Origin: Pseudomonas sp. GD03944
GTDB lineage: Bacteria > Pseudomonadota > Gammaproteobacteria > Pseudomonadales > Pseudomonadaceae
Assembly: GCF_029839275.1 (NCBI RefSeq)
Contig: NZ_JAOCAH010000003.1
Coordinates: 417,948-481,947, forward strand
DNA length: 64,000 nucleotides
Direction of reading: 5' to 3'
The translations under genes and the position numbers were made by a program. This document shows, piece after piece, positions 34,576-43,971 of the stretch (the first letter of the stretch is position 1; the number at the start of each line of letters is the position of its first letter). The notes under the pieces were generated by a model that saw only the letters and a program-made list of their open reading frames with translations, was not told the DNA's origin and searched no databases.

Positions 34576-35565
34576 CTATCGGCCGGTATTCCCGATACTG
34601 GAGGCTGGCGTTCTGCCGGTAGCCTCGATGAAGGCCACGATATGCGCGATCAGCGCGCGTGCCAACGGCAATTGCGGGTTGTCGTAGGACGCCAGCTGCG
34701 CCTTCACGTCCAGCGGCACGATGCGCAGCACATGGTTCATTCCCTCGATGATGGCCAGCTCGGCGTCGGGCTTGGCCGCCTTGAGCATGGTGGCGTCGGC
34801 CACGCTGACCTGCATGTCGTGGCTGCCCTGGACGATCAGCGCCGGGATCGACAGCTGGGCGAAGGCCTCGGCGGGGTTCTGGCGGAACAGGGAAATCAGG
34901 TACGGCTGCACGCTGGGGCGAAACAGCACCTCAAGGTCTTTCGGCACGTTTTCGGTGGTCTTGCCGGCCACCAGGCGGTCGAGCAGGCGGTTGCTCTGGG
35001 CCAGCAGGTCGGGTGGCAGGCGGTAATGCAGCTGTTCGCGCAGCACCTGGTCGATGGGCCGCGAACTGCCGGCCACGGCAATCAGGGCGTCGGCTTCGCT
35101 GCGCGGCGCGGCCAGGCTGGCGATCAGCGCGCCCTCGCTGTGGCCCAGCAGGATCAGCCGGCTGAAACGCGGGTCCGCCTTGAGCTGGCGGCTCCAGGCA
35201 ATCACATCGGCCACATAGAGTTCGACGCTCAGGTCGCGTTCGTCCGGCGTGGCCGCGCGGCTGGCGGCAATCCCGCGCTTGTCGTAGCGCAGGCTGGCGA
35301 TGCCCTGGCGCGCCAGGGACTGGGCCAGGCGCTTGAGGCTGTCGTTGTGGCCGCCCTCGGGGTTGTTGCCGTTGCGGTCGGTGGGGCCGGAGCCGGCAAC
35401 CAGCAGCACCACCGGCACGGGCGCCTCGCTCTGGGGCAGCAGCAGGGTGCCGTGCAAGGTCCCCATGGGGGTTTCCAGGTCGACGGCGCGTTGCAGGGTA
35501 GTGGTGGGGGCGGCGTGGGCGAGGCTGGCCAGTAGCGTCAGGGACAAGAGGAGGGCTCGCAGCAT
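34576..35565 (-). CDS. Secreted alpha/beta hydrolase
   Basis: 329 residues. Signal peptide (MLRALLLSLTLLASLAHA), then an alpha/beta-hydrolase domain: oxyanion region LVAGSGPTDRNGN, nucleophile elbow GHSEGA, acid near GSHDMQV and His in EGMNHVL. DUF3887/AB-hydrolase-like periplasmic esterase. The ATG at 35565 is preferred because it begins the signal peptide, although the frame is open to 35613. The same type of gene lies beside aroC in P. aeruginosa. Confidence 0.87.
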   Translation of the reverse strand: MLRALLLSLTLLASLAHAAPTTTLQRAVDLETPMGTLHGTLLLPQSEAPVPVVLLVAGSGPTDRNGNNPEGGHNDSLKRLAQSLARQGIASLRYDKRGIAASRAATPDERDLSVELYVADVIAWSRQLKADPRFSRLILLGHSEGALIASLAAPRSEADALIAVAGSSRPIDQVLREQLHYRLPPDLLAQSNRLLDRLVAGKTTENVPKDLEVLFRPSVQPYLISLFRQNPAEAFAQLSIPALIVQGSHDMQVSVADATMLKAAKPDAELAIIEGMNHVLRIVPLDVKAQLASYDNPQLPLARALIAHIVAFIEATGRTPASSIGNTGR

Positions 35566-35737
35566 GAACGGGTACTGTGGCTGAAGGAATCTGTTGGACG
35601 CGTTCATCGGCATAAGGTTCGAGGGTGAACTGGGCTGGCGCCACGGGTATACTCGCGGCCTTCATTCGAGCAAGGCCCTCGGCGAGCGCATGGTCGCACC
35701 GTCAGGCTCGGTACTGATTCACGGGAGTATCCTGCAA

Positions 35738-36829
35738 ATGTCCGGCAATACCTATGGCAAGTTGTTCACCGTCACCACCGCGGGCGAAAGCCATGGCCCG
35801 GCGCTGGTCGCCATCGTGGACGGTTGCCCGCCGGGGCTGGAATTGTCCCTGGAGGACATGCAGCGCGACCTCGACCGGCGCAAGCCCGGTACCAGCCGCC
35901 ACACCACCCAGCGCCAGGAAGACGACGTCGTCGAAATCCTTTCCGGGGTGTTCGAGGGCAAGACCACCGGTTGCGCCATCGGCCTGCTGATCCGCAACAC
36001 CGACCAGAAGTCCAAGGACTACTCGGCGATCAAGGACCTGTTCCGCCCGGCCCACGCCGACTACACCTATCACCACAAGTACGGCATCCGCGACTACCGC
36101 GGCGGCGGCCGCAGCTCGGCGCGCGAAACCGCCATGCGCGTGGCGGCCGGCGCCATCGCCAAGAAATTCCTCGCCACCCAGGGCATCGTGGTCCGTGGCT
36201 ACATGAGCCAGCTGGGTCCGATCGAGATCCCGTTCAAGACCTGGGACAGCGTCGAGCAGAACGCTTTCTTCAGCCCCGACCCGGACAAGGTGCCGGAGCT
36301 GGAGGCCTACATGGACCAGCTGCGCCGTGACCAGGATTCGGTCGGGGCGAAGATCACCGTGGTCGCCGAAGGCGTGATGCCGGGCCTGGGCGAGCCGATC
36401 TTCGACCGCCTGGACGCCGAGCTGGCTCACGCGTTGATGAGCATCAACGCGGTGAAGGGCATCGAGATCGGTGCCGGCTTCGCCAGCGTCGCCCAGCGTG
36501 GCACCGAGCACCGTGACGAACTGACGCCGGAAGGCTTCGTGTCGAACAACGCCGGCGGCATCCTCGGCGGGATTTCCTCGGGTCAGCCGATCGTCGCGCA
36601 CCTGGCGCTGAAGCCGACCTCCAGCATCACCACCCCGGGCCGTTCCATCGATGTCGATGGCAACCCGGTGGACGTCATCACCAAGGGCCGCCACGACCCG
36701 TGCGTGGGCATCCGCGCCACGCCGATCGCCGAAGCCATGATGGCCATCGTGCTGATGGACCACCTGCTGCGCCACCGCGCGCAGAATGCCGACGTGCGTG
36801 TGAACACGCCGGTGTTGCCACAGCTGTGA
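35738..36829 (+). CDS. aroC: Chorismate synthase
   Basis: 363 residues, full length. Converts EPSP to chorismate with reduced FMN. Signatures [18 protein letters not shown] (residues 17-34), [10 protein letters not shown] and [22 protein letters not shown] lies upstream of ATG 35738; the long in-frame upstream extension has no ribosome site. Single-gene unit between divergent hydrolase and MFS transporter. Confidence 0.97.
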   Translation: MSGNTYGKLFTVTTAGESHGPALVAIVDGCPPGLELSLEDMQRDLDRRKPGTSRHTTQRQEDDVVEILSGVFEGKTTGCAIGLLIRNTDQKSKDYSAIKDLFRPAHADYTYHHKYGIRDYRGGGRSSARETAMRVAAGAIAKKFLATQGIVVRGYMSQLGPIEIPFKTWDSVEQNAFFSPDPDKVPELEAYMDQLRRDQDSVGAKITVVAEGVMPGLGEPIFDRLDAELAHALMSINAVKGIEIGAGFASVAQRGTEHRDELTPEGFVSNNAGGILGGISSGQPIVAHLALKPTSSITTPGRSIDVDGNPVDVITKGRHDPCVGIRATPIAEAMMAIVLMDHLLRHRAQNADVRVNTPVLPQL

Positions 36830-36835
36830 CGGTGT

Positions 36836-36886
36836 TCGAGCGAAGCGCCGGCCCGTTGCGCATGCCCCGGGTATCGCTTCGCTCGA
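36836..36886. repeat. Inverted repeat between aroC and the MFS gene
   Basis: Perfect 12-bp arms TCGAGCGAAGCG (36836-36847) and CGCTTCGCTCGA (36875-36886) around a 27-nt GC-rich loop, six bases past the aroC stop. No T-tract. The same core GAGCGAAGCG appears at 17326 and 54673. Confidence 0.75.
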
Positions 36887-36899
36887 CCCTGGCCGCGGC

Positions 36900-38051
36900 A
36901 TGAACGGCGCGGTGCCGTACTGGCGGCTGTCCGGCTTCTACTTCTTCTATTTCTCGCTGCTCGGCGCCACGGCGCCGTTCCTGGCGCTGTATTTCGACCA
37001 CCTGGGGTTCTCCGCCGCGCGCATCGGCGAGCTGGTAGCCATTCCCATGCTGATGCGCTGCATTGCGCCCAACCTGTGGGGCTGGCTGGGCGACCATACC
37101 GGCCAGCGCCTGGCCATCGTGCGCGTGGGCGCGTTCTGCACCCTGGTGTGCTTCGCCGGCATCTTCATCAGCCACGAATACGCCTGGCTGGCGCTGATCA
37201 TGGCCACCCACGCATTCTTCTGGCATGCGGTGCTGCCGCAGTTCGAGGTCATCACCCTGGCCCACCTGCGCGAGCAATCGGCGCGCTACAGCCAGATCCG
37301 CCTGTGGGGCAGCATCGGCTTCATTGCCGCCGTGGTGGGCCTGGGGCAGCTGTTCGAGCTGCTCAGCCTGGACGCCTACCCCTGGGCCATGGTGCTGCTG
37401 ATGGCGGGCATCGTGGTCAGCAGCTTCTGGGTGCCCAACGCGCAACCGCAGATGCGCCCCAACAGCCTGACCGAGGGCGGTTTCCTGCGGCAATTGCGGC
37501 GCCCCGGCATCCTGGCGTTCTACCTGAGCGTCGGCCTGATGCAGCTCAGCAACGGCCCGTACTACACCTTCCTGACTCTGCACCTGGAATCGCTCGGCTA
37601 CAGCCGCGGCCTGATCGGCCAGCTCTGGGCCCTCGGCGTATTGGCGGAAATCGTGCTGTTCATGGTCATGGCCAAGCTGCTGGCGCGCTATTCGCTGCGC
37701 ACGGTGCTGCTGGCAAGCTTCCTGATCACTGCCGTGCGCTGGCTGCTGCTGGGCAACCTGGCTGATCACCTGCTCGTGCTACTGTTCGCCCAGTTGATGC
37801 ATGCGGCGACCTTCGGCGCCTTCCATGCGGCGGCCATCCACTTCGTGCAGCGCAGCTTCGCCGATCGCCAGCAAGGGCAGGGCCAGGCCCTTTACGCGGC
37901 GCTGGCCGGCGTGGGCGGTGCGCTGGGTGCCTTGTACTCCGGCTACAGCTGGAACACCCTGGGGCCGGCCTGGACCTTCGCCCTGGCCAGCCTGGCCGCC
38001 CTGGCGGCTGCGATCATCACCGCCACCCGCATGCAGGACGAGCGGCCCTGA
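36900..38051 (+). CDS. MFS transporter, HcaT/LacY-like (MFS_1_like)
   Basis: 383 residues, twelve membrane helices. YWRLSGFYFFYFSLLGATAPFLALYF at the start and RLWGSIGFIAAV mid-protein match the HcaT (phenylpropionate transporter-like) subgroup. ATG 36900 has no visible ribosome site, being only 13 bp beyond the inverted repeat; coupling to aroC translation is unlikely because 70 bp separate them. In P. aeruginosa an MFS gene follows aroC too. Confidence 0.88.
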   Translation: MNGAVPYWRLSGFYFFYFSLLGATAPFLALYFDHLGFSAARIGELVAIPMLMRCIAPNLWGWLGDHTGQRLAIVRVGAFCTLVCFAGIFISHEYAWLALIMATHAFFWHAVLPQFEVITLAHLREQSARYSQIRLWGSIGFIAAVVGLGQLFELLSLDAYPWAMVLLMAGIVVSSFWVPNAQPQMRPNSLTEGGFLRQLRRPGILAFYLSVGLMQLSNGPYYTFLTLHLESLGYSRGLIGQLWALGVLAEIVLFMVMAKLLARYSLRTVLLASFLITAVRWLLLGNLADHLLVLLFAQLMHAATFGAFHAAAIHFVQRSFADRQQGQGQALYAALAGVGGALGALYSGYSWNTLGPAWTFALASLAALAAAIITATRMQDERP

Positions 38052-38088
38052 GCCGCGCGCCTTAACCCGATCGAGCGAGAAACCGACC

Positions 38089-38634
38089 ATGAGCAGCCTG
38101 AGCGTCTACCACGTTTCCTTTCCCGCGCAACCGAACAAGGTCCTGACGCACCTCGACGACATCGCCAGCACCCTGGCGGCGGTCGGCGTCACGGTCGAGC
38201 GCCGCGAGGCCAGCGCGCCGTTGAAGCCCGGCGCCAGCCAGGACGAGGTGCTTGCCGCCTATGCGGCTCAGCTCGACGCCTGGATGACCGAGTTCGCCTG
38301 CGCCCATGCCGAAGTGACCAGTGTCGTTCGCCAGGACCCGCAGAAGGCCGAGCTGCGCGCCGCCTTGCTCGACGAGCGACGCCGCGACACGGAAGAGGTG
38401 CGCTACATCGCAGCCGGCAGCAGCCTGCTGGCCCTGCACATCGACGACTACGTGTACGCCATTCGCTGCGAGCGCCATGACCTGATCCGGGTGCCGGCGG
38501 GCGTCGCCCACTGGGTCGATATCGGCGAAGAGCCGCACGTGCTGTCGATCAGCCTGTTCAAGAACCGCGACGCTGCCGCCAGCCAGTCCACCGGCAGCGA
38601 CATCGCCCGCCAGTACCCCGGGCTGGACGACTGA
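38089..38634 (+). CDS. Acireductone dioxygenase homologue lacking two metal-binding His
   Basis: 181 residues, full MtnD (ARD) length, single cupin domain. Family features retained: EVRYIAAGSSLLALHI, CERHDLIRVPAGVAHWVDIG with His141, ISLFKN, and C-terminal GSDIARQYP. The metal motif, normally DEHTHxEDEVR, reads DERRRDTEEVR: the first two His ligands are Arg97 and Arg99, while Glu103 remains. It should not bind Fe/Ni in the usual way. It sits between the MFS gene and alkA, where P. aeruginosa has mtnB-mtnD-mtnC; mtnB and mtnC are absent here. Either decaying or re-purposed. Confidence 0.8.
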   Translation: MSSLSVYHVSFPAQPNKVLTHLDDIASTLAAVGVTVERREASAPLKPGASQDEVLAAYAAQLDAWMTEFACAHAEVTSVVRQDPQKAELRAALLDERRRDTEEVRYIAAGSSLLALHIDDYVYAIRCERHDLIRVPAGVAHWVDIGEEPHVLSISLFKNRDAAASQSTGSDIARQYPGLDD

Positions 38635-38708
38635 ACCCGCCGGGAATCCAGCCTGCCGCGAAGCCTCGACTATCCTCAACGAGTACCCCTTCGCACAGGA
38701 GCGTCACC

Positions 38709-38900
38709 ATGGGTTCCACCCTGAACAGCCTGATTGGCCTGGTCATTCTGGCGCTGGACATCTGGGCCATCATCAACATCGTCAAAAGCAACACCGAGAC
38801 CGGCAAGAAGGTGCTCTGGGTGTTGCTGATCCTGTTCCTGCCGGTGGTGGGGCTGATCATCTGGGCGTTGCTCGGCCCACGGGGCAACGTGCGGATCTAG
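38709..38900 (+). CDS. Small membrane protein with phospholipase-D-nuclease N-terminal domain
   Basis: 63 residues, two membrane helices. LDIWAIINIVKSNTETGKKVLW and FLPVVGLIIWALLGPR match the short PLDc_N (PF13396) domain, which alone has no catalytic residues. AGGAG upstream. Convergent with ogt. Function unknown. Confidence 0.85.
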   Translation: MGSTLNSLIGLVILALDIWAIINIVKSNTETGKKVLWVLLILFLPVVGLIIWALLGPRGNVRI

Positions 38901-38909
38901 CGTCGCCCG

Positions 38910-39407
38910 CTACAGCGCCAGGCTGGCCTGTTCCTGCTGCTGCGCGCCTTCGAGCTTGAGCAGCAGCGACTTGCGCGGCAGGCCGCCGGCGTAACCGGTC
39001 AGGCTGCCGTCGCGGCCGATGACTCGGTGGCAGGGGATAATGATCGAGATCGGGTTGGCGCCATTGGCGGCGCCCACCGCGCGCACGGCTTTCGGCCGCT
39101 CGATACGTTCCGCCAGGGCGCTGTACCAGGTGGTCTGGCCGAACGGGATGTCCTGCAGGGCGCGCCATACCGCCTGCTGGAACGGCGTGCCCCTGGGCGC
39201 CAGGCGCAGGTCGAAGCGCGTGCGCCGGCCGGCGAAATACTCGTCCAGCTGCCGGCACACGGCGTCCAGGTGATTGCCACCCGTCTGCCAGTCCTCGCCG
39301 ATGCGCCAGGGCTTGCTGTCCAGTTCCATGTACAGCTGCTGCAGCCCTTGCTCGTCGCCGGCCAGCAGCAAGGGGCCGATGGGGCTGTCGTGGTAGCGGT
39401 AGAACAT
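38910..39407 (-). CDS. ogt: Methylated-DNA--protein-cysteine methyltransferase
   Basis: 165 residues. Suicide repair of O6-alkylguanine. Active-site IPCHRVIGRDGSLTGYAGG with acceptor Cys126; helix-turn-helix PFGQTTWYSALA. The start at 39407 is four bases after the alkA stop and has AGAGGTGA upstream, so alkA-ogt form an alkylation-repair operon. No Ada regulatory domain is present. Confidence 0.95.
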   Translation of the reverse strand: MFYRYHDSPIGPLLLAGDEQGLQQLYMELDSKPWRIGEDWQTGGNHLDAVCRQLDEYFAGRRTRFDLRLAPRGTPFQQAVWRALQDIPFGQTTWYSALAERIERPKAVRAVGAANGANPISIIIPCHRVIGRDGSLTGYAGGLPRKSLLLKLEGAQQQEQASLAL

Positions 39408-39411
39408 CGGA

Positions 39412-40293
39412 TCACCTCTCGGAATAGTTGTGCCACAGGTGCGCGGCGGCATAGGCGCGCCAGGGTCGCCAGGCTTCGGCGCGGGTCTTGAGGCTGCGGG
39501 CGTCGATGCCCTCCGGGCCCCAGACCGGCGCCTTGAGCAGGCCCAGGTCGCTGGCAGGAAACGCATCGGCCTCGCCGAAGGCACGCAACGCGATGTATTC
39601 GGCGGTCCACGGGCCGATACCGGGCAGGGCGCACAAGCGCTCTATCAGCGCGGCACTGCCGTCTTCCAGGCTCAGGCGCAGCTCGCCGCTGGCAATCTGC
39701 CCGGCGAAATGCTGCAGGGTCTGCACCCGCTTGCCGGGCATGCCGATGCCATCGAGGTTGGCTTCAGCCAGCGCTTCGGGGCTGGGGAACAGCCGCTCGA
39801 CCCCGATGGGCGCATCCACCAGCGGCGTACCCAGGCGGGTCAGCAGGCGCGCGGTGATGGTCACGGCGGCCTTGACCGTCACCTGCTGGCCGACGATGGC
39901 GCGCACCGCCTGCTCGAAGGGGTCGAAGGCCGTGGGCAGGCGCAGGCCGGGGTTGCGGGCCAGCATGGCGGCCAGGTGCGCATCGCAGGCGAAGTGCCGG
40001 GCGATCTGCCCCGGGTTGGCGTCCAGGTCGAACATCTTGCGCACCCGTCCGATCAGCGCGCCCTGGCACGCATCGGCCGACGGGCTGTGGCGCAGTTCCA
40101 GGCAATGATCGGTACGCGGGCTCACGCTGAACCAGCCGCTGACGCCGCCGAGCCGGAAGCTGCGGCTGTAGCAATCGGTATCCAGCTGTTCCATGCCGGG
40201 CAGGGCACGCAGGGCGAAATGGCCGTGGAACTGCCGCCAATCCCAGGGGGGCTGGTAGGGCAGCAGGACGAAGCGTTCGGTGGTCGTGGTCAT
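39412..40293 (-). CDS. alkA: DNA-3-methyladenine glycosylase II (AlkA)
   Basis: 293 residues. AlkA N-terminal domain, then HhH-GPD fold with helix-hairpin-helix LPGIGPWTAEYIALRAFGE and catalytic Asp249 (FPASDLGL). Excises alkylated bases. First gene of an operon with ogt. Upstream frame to 40371 is open, but family similarity begins at ATG 40293. Confidence 0.94.
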   Translation of the reverse strand: MTTTTERFVLLPYQPPWDWRQFHGHFALRALPGMEQLDTDCYSRSFRLGGVSGWFSVSPRTDHCLELRHSPSADACQGALIGRVRKMFDLDANPGQIARHFACDAHLAAMLARNPGLRLPTAFDPFEQAVRAIVGQQVTVKAAVTITARLLTRLGTPLVDAPIGVERLFPSPEALAEANLDGIGMPGKRVQTLQHFAGQIASGELRLSLEDGSAALIERLCALPGIGPWTAEYIALRAFGEADAFPASDLGLLKAPVWGPEGIDARSLKTRAEAWRPWRAYAAAHLWHNYSER

Positions 40294-40418
40294 GCCGCGA
40301 AGATAACCCTGCGCGCTGCGCTTGTCAGTGCGGTTCTGACTTTCAAACCGGCTGACTGCTGTAGATGGCACGACTTAGAATGCCCGCCGTCATCATTCCA
40401 GCCGAACGAGTTAGAGCC

Positions 40419-40874
40419 ATGGAATTTCCCCGTAAACGCATCGCCGTCGGCGCACGAATTCGCGACGAGCAGGGGCGCCTATTGCTGGTGAAACCGGCAT
40501 ACCGCGACGGCTGGCTGATTCCCGGCGGCGTGGTGGACGCCGATGAGTCACCTGGAGACGGCTTGTTGCGCGAACTGCGGGAGGAGCTCGGGTTGAGCCT
40601 GCCGCTGGGCGCGCTGTTGTGCGTGGACTACGTGGCCGCCGGTGCTGCCTACGGCGAGGGCCTGCACCTGTTGTTCGACGGTGGATGCCTGGATGCCGCG
40701 CAGGTGTACGCGCTCGTGATCACCGACCCTGAGCTGGTCGCCTTGCAGTGGGTGCCCCCGCTCGAAGCCCAGGCCCTGCTGGTACCCAGCCTTGCCCAAC
40801 GGCTACGGAGCCTTGAGCAGGCCGCGCCTGGCGGCCTGCTGTACCTGGAAAACGGCTTGCCGCTGGCGTCCTGA
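40419..40874 (+). CDS. Nudix hydrolase
   Basis: 151 residues. Complete Nudix box from Gly in PGGVVDADESPGDGLLREL to REELGL, fitting G-x5-E-x7-REUxEExGU. Hydrolyses a nucleoside diphosphate-linked substrate with Mg2+. Start at ATG 40419 (MEFPRKRIAVGARI), divergent from alkA. Substrate not predictable. Confidence 0.9.
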   Translation: MEFPRKRIAVGARIRDEQGRLLLVKPAYRDGWLIPGGVVDADESPGDGLLRELREELGLSLPLGALLCVDYVAAGAAYGEGLHLLFDGGCLDAAQVYALVITDPELVALQWVPPLEAQALLVPSLAQRLRSLEQAAPGGLLYLENGLPLAS

Positions 40875-40906
40875 GGAACAGGCTGTTGCGGCTTACATGT
40901 CGCCGC

Positions 40907-41161
40907 TCAACTGGCCATCAGTTGCCGGCCCTGGTCCAGACTCTGATCGACCAGCCACTTGCCGTGGGCGATCGAGGCGCGCTGGGCCTTGTCCAGTTCG
41001 GACAGGAAGGACACCTGCATCGGCAGGGCCAGGCGTTTGGTGCGGCGGCCATCAGGCATGGTGATGTGGCAACCGCCGGCCCAGGGCGTCGGGATGCCCG
41101 GGTGCTCCATGACGTCAGCGGTGATGGTGTGGTTGCGGTGGGTGCATTGCAGGGTGCTCAT
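40907..41161 (-). CDS. Small conserved hypothetical protein
   Basis: 84 residues, no membrane segment or signal peptide. Contains two Cys and several His (MSTLQCTHRNHTI, WAGGCHITMPDGRR), possibly metal-binding. GGAGG eight bases before the ATG supports it as a real gene. I do not recognise it. Confidence 0.7.
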   Translation of the reverse strand: MSTLQCTHRNHTITADVMEHPGIPTPWAGGCHITMPDGRRTKRLALPMQVSFLSELDKAQRASIAHGKWLVDQSLDQGRQLMAS

Positions 41162-41317
41162 GGGATCAACCTCCGAACGAGGCCGCCATCAGGTCTGCCA
41201 CCATGGGAATCAAAAGGGACCTGATGGTTCGGCAGGGTAAGACAGGGCTGGTAGCCAGCCGTGCATGCTGCTCACGCTTTTGTTCCTCGTCCGATGCTAC
41301 GCCTGACGGGGATTTTC

Positions 41318-42361
41318 TCAAGGGGTTGCGACGGGCACCCGCTGGCTGCGGTACTGGCCGGGCGTGAGGCCCTTCCAGCGCTTGAAGGCGTGGATGAAGT
41401 TCGACACGTCGCCGTAGCTCAGGCGTTCGGCGATGTCTTCCAGGGTCAGGCTGTCGATCCCCAGCAGTTCCTCGGCAATCGCCTGGCGCACTTCGTCCTG
41501 CAGCAGGCGAAAGCGCGTGCCTTCTTCTTCCAGGCGGCGGCGCAGGGTGCGCGAGGTCATGTGCAGCTCACTGGCCAGCTGTTCCATGTCCGGCAGGCGC
41601 CCCGGCTGGCTTAGCAGGCGATCGCGGATGCGCCCGGACAGCCCGGCGCGGATGCGGCGCTTGTTCAGCAGCGCCTGGCATTGCTGTTCGCAGTGCCGGG
41701 CGACCTCCGGGTTGGCGCCCGGCAGCGGTTGGTCCAGGAAGCGGCGCTCGAAAACGATGCGGTTTTCCGGGGCATCGAAGGTCGGTGTCAGGCCGAAGAC
41801 ATCCCGGTAGGCACTGGGGTCTGCCGGAGCCGGCAGGCGAAAGCTGACGCTGATCAGCGGGAAGCGGGTGGCCGTCAGGTCGCGCTGCAGGTGCATGAGG
41901 CCAGCGGTGTCGCGCTCCAGGATGAAGGTGCGCAGGTCTTCCGGCACATCCCGTTCATCCAGCACCAGGTGCGCGTGCTCGCCGACTTCCTCCAGGCGCA
42001 TGCCGTGAAAGGCGTAGGTCAGGTCGAGGTAGCGCAGGCCGATCTGTGCGGCGCTGCGGAAGGTCGGGCTGCTGAGCAGGGCGAAGCCCCAGATGCCGTA
42101 GGTGCTGAGGTGGTAGCGCGGGCCGACTTTCAGACCCAGCCCCGGCAGGTGTCCCAGGCCCTGGACCAGGTTGCGGATCAGGCACAGCTCCTGGGCGGCG
42201 TCGATTTCCGCGCCGGGGTCGCCCAGTTGCGCCAGGTTCAACCCGGTGCCGTGCAGGCAGCGCTCCAGGGACAAGCCCTGGTCCAGGCCGAACTGGGTCA
42301 ATAGCTGGGCGCTGACGGCGCTGCGTCGCAGGGGCCACTGGGTGGGGGTGAGCCTGACCAT
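41318..42361 (-). CDS. AraC family transcriptional regulator (OruR/ArgR-like layout)
   Basis: 347 residues. N-terminal Arabinose_bd-type domain (PF12625-like, residues 20-200) and C-terminal double helix-turn-helix (ASELHMTSRTLRRRLEEEG ... ERLSYGDVSNFIHAFKRWKG). Divergent from the monooxygenase/esterase/SDR operon and therefore its likely activator, probably sensing the operon's ketone or alcohol substrate. The start at 42361 is chosen by family N-termini; upstream frame is open to 42517. Confidence 0.9.
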   Translation of the reverse strand: MVRLTPTQWPLRRSAVSAQLLTQFGLDQGLSLERCLHGTGLNLAQLGDPGAEIDAAQELCLIRNLVQGLGHLPGLGLKVGPRYHLSTYGIWGFALLSSPTFRSAAQIGLRYLDLTYAFHGMRLEEVGEHAHLVLDERDVPEDLRTFILERDTAGLMHLQRDLTATRFPLISVSFRLPAPADPSAYRDVFGLTPTFDAPENRIVFERRFLDQPLPGANPEVARHCEQQCQALLNKRRIRAGLSGRIRDRLLSQPGRLPDMEQLASELHMTSRTLRRRLEEEGTRFRLLQDEVRQAIAEELLGIDSLTLEDIAERLSYGDVSNFIHAFKRWKGLTPGQYRSQRVPVATP

Positions 42362-42495
42362 AGGTTGTCCGAATTTCACAACTTTTGGCCGACTATGCCA
42401 TAACGACCGGCCGATGGGCACAGTAGGATGCTGGCGGAACGGATTGCGTTGCGGTGCTCCTGCCGGGGCACCGTCTACTTTCTCGGAGCATAACA

Positions 42496-43971
42496 ATGAC
42501 CAATAGCTCCCCGGCACAGGCCCCCGTGCGTGTGCTGATCATCGGCAGCGGCTTCGCCGGCCTCGGCCTGGCCATCCAGCTGCAAGAGCGGGGTATCGAC
42601 GATTTCCTGATCCTGGAAAAGGGCACGGAGATCGGCGGCACCTGGCGTGACAACAGTTACCCCGGCTCCGCCTGCGATGTGCCTTCGCACCTGTACTCCT
42701 TTTCCTTCGCCCCTAAGCCCGATTGGACGCGCAAGTACGCGCCCCAGGCGGAAATCCATGCCTACATGCACGACTGCGTCACGCGCTACCAACTGCGGCC
42801 GCGCATTCGCCTCGGTTGCGAGGTGCGCAGCGCCCGTTTCGACGAGGCGCGGGCATTGTGGCAAGTGACCCTGGCCAGCGGCGAAACCCTCGACGCCCAG
42901 GTGCTGATCAGCGCCTGCGGCCAGCTCAACCAGCCGGCCTACCCGAACATCGCCGGCCTCGAGCGCTTCCAGGGCGAGGCCTTTCACTCGGCGCGCTGGC
43001 GGCACGACCTGGACCTGAGCGGCAAGCGGGTGGGGGTGATCGGCACCGGCGCCTCGGCCATCCAGTTCGTGCCGCAGATCCAGCCGCAGGTGGCGCAGCT
43101 GACCCTGTTCCAGCGCTCGCCGGCCTACGTGCTGGCCAAGCCGGACCGCCCGTACCGCCCCTGGGAGCAGGCGGTGATGCGCGCAGTGCCCTGGTTGCAG
43201 CGTGTCGACCGCTTGCTGAAGTACATCCAGCACGAAGCCCGGGCCCTGGCCTTCGTGCATGCGCCCTGGCTGATGCCGCTGTTTCGCCGGGAATTCGTCA
43301 ATCACCTGAACCGGCACATGCCGGATGCGCAGAAGCGTGCGCAACTGGTGCCGGACTACCCCATGGGCTGCAAGCGCATCCTGATCAGCAATGATTACTA
43401 CCCGGCGCTGGCCCAGGCCAACGTGGCGATCGTCAGCAGTGCCATCGCCGAGGTGAACGAGCGCGGCGTGGTGGACCGGGAAGGGCGCGAACACCCCTGC
43501 GATGTGCTGATCTACGGCACCGGCTTCGCCGCCACGGATTTCCTGGCGCCGATGCAGATCACCGGGCGCGGTGGCCTTGACCTCAACGAGGCCTGGAAGG
43601 AGGGCGCAGAAGCCTACAAGGGCATCAGCGTCAGCGGATTCCCCAACCTGTTCATCCTCTACGGGCCGAACACCAACCTGGGCCACAACTCCATCATCTA
43701 CATGCTGGAAAGCCAGTTCAGCTACGTGCTCGGCTGCATCGAGGCGCTGCAGACGCGTGGCTTGCGCTACATGGACGTCAAGGCCGAGGTCCAGCAGCGC
43801 TACAACCAGATGATCCAGGCCGGCAACCGGGGCTCGATCTGGGAGCACGGCTGCGACAGCTGGTACAAGATCGCCTCCGGCAAGAACACCAACAACTGGC
43901 CGGGGTTCACCCTCACGTACCGCTACCAGACCCGTGCACCGGAGTTGACCGACTATGACTGCGTCCGCTGA
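42496..43971 (+). CDS. Baeyer-Villiger-type flavin monooxygenase
   Basis: 491 residues. FAD Rossmann motif IIGSGFAGLG (residue 15 on), BVMO fingerprint FQGEAFHSARW at 158-168 (F-x-G-x3-H-x3-W), NADPH motif GVIGTGASAIQ, and YGTGFAATDF near residue 340. Inserts oxygen beside a ketone to give an ester or lactone. GGAG upstream of ATG 42496. It overlaps the esterase gene by 17 bp. Substrate class unknown (cyclic, aliphatic or steroid-like ketone). Confidence 0.93.
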   Translation: MTNSSPAQAPVRVLIIGSGFAGLGLAIQLQERGIDDFLILEKGTEIGGTWRDNSYPGSACDVPSHLYSFSFAPKPDWTRKYAPQAEIHAYMHDCVTRYQLRPRIRLGCEVRSARFDEARALWQVTLASGETLDAQVLISACGQLNQPAYPNIAGLERFQGEAFHSARWRHDLDLSGKRVGVIGTGASAIQFVPQIQPQVAQLTLFQRSPAYVLAKPDRPYRPWEQAVMRAVPWLQRVDRLLKYIQHEARALAFVHAPWLMPLFRREFVNHLNRHMPDAQKRAQLVPDYPMGCKRILISNDYYPALAQANVAIVSSAIAEVNERGVVDREGREHPCDVLIYGTGFAATDFLAPMQITGRGGLDLNEAWKEGAEAYKGISVSGFPNLFILYGPNTNLGHNSIIYMLESQFSYVLGCIEALQTRGLRYMDVKAEVQQRYNQMIQAGNRGSIWEHGCDSWYKIASGKNTNNWPGFTLTYRYQTRAPELTDYDCVR

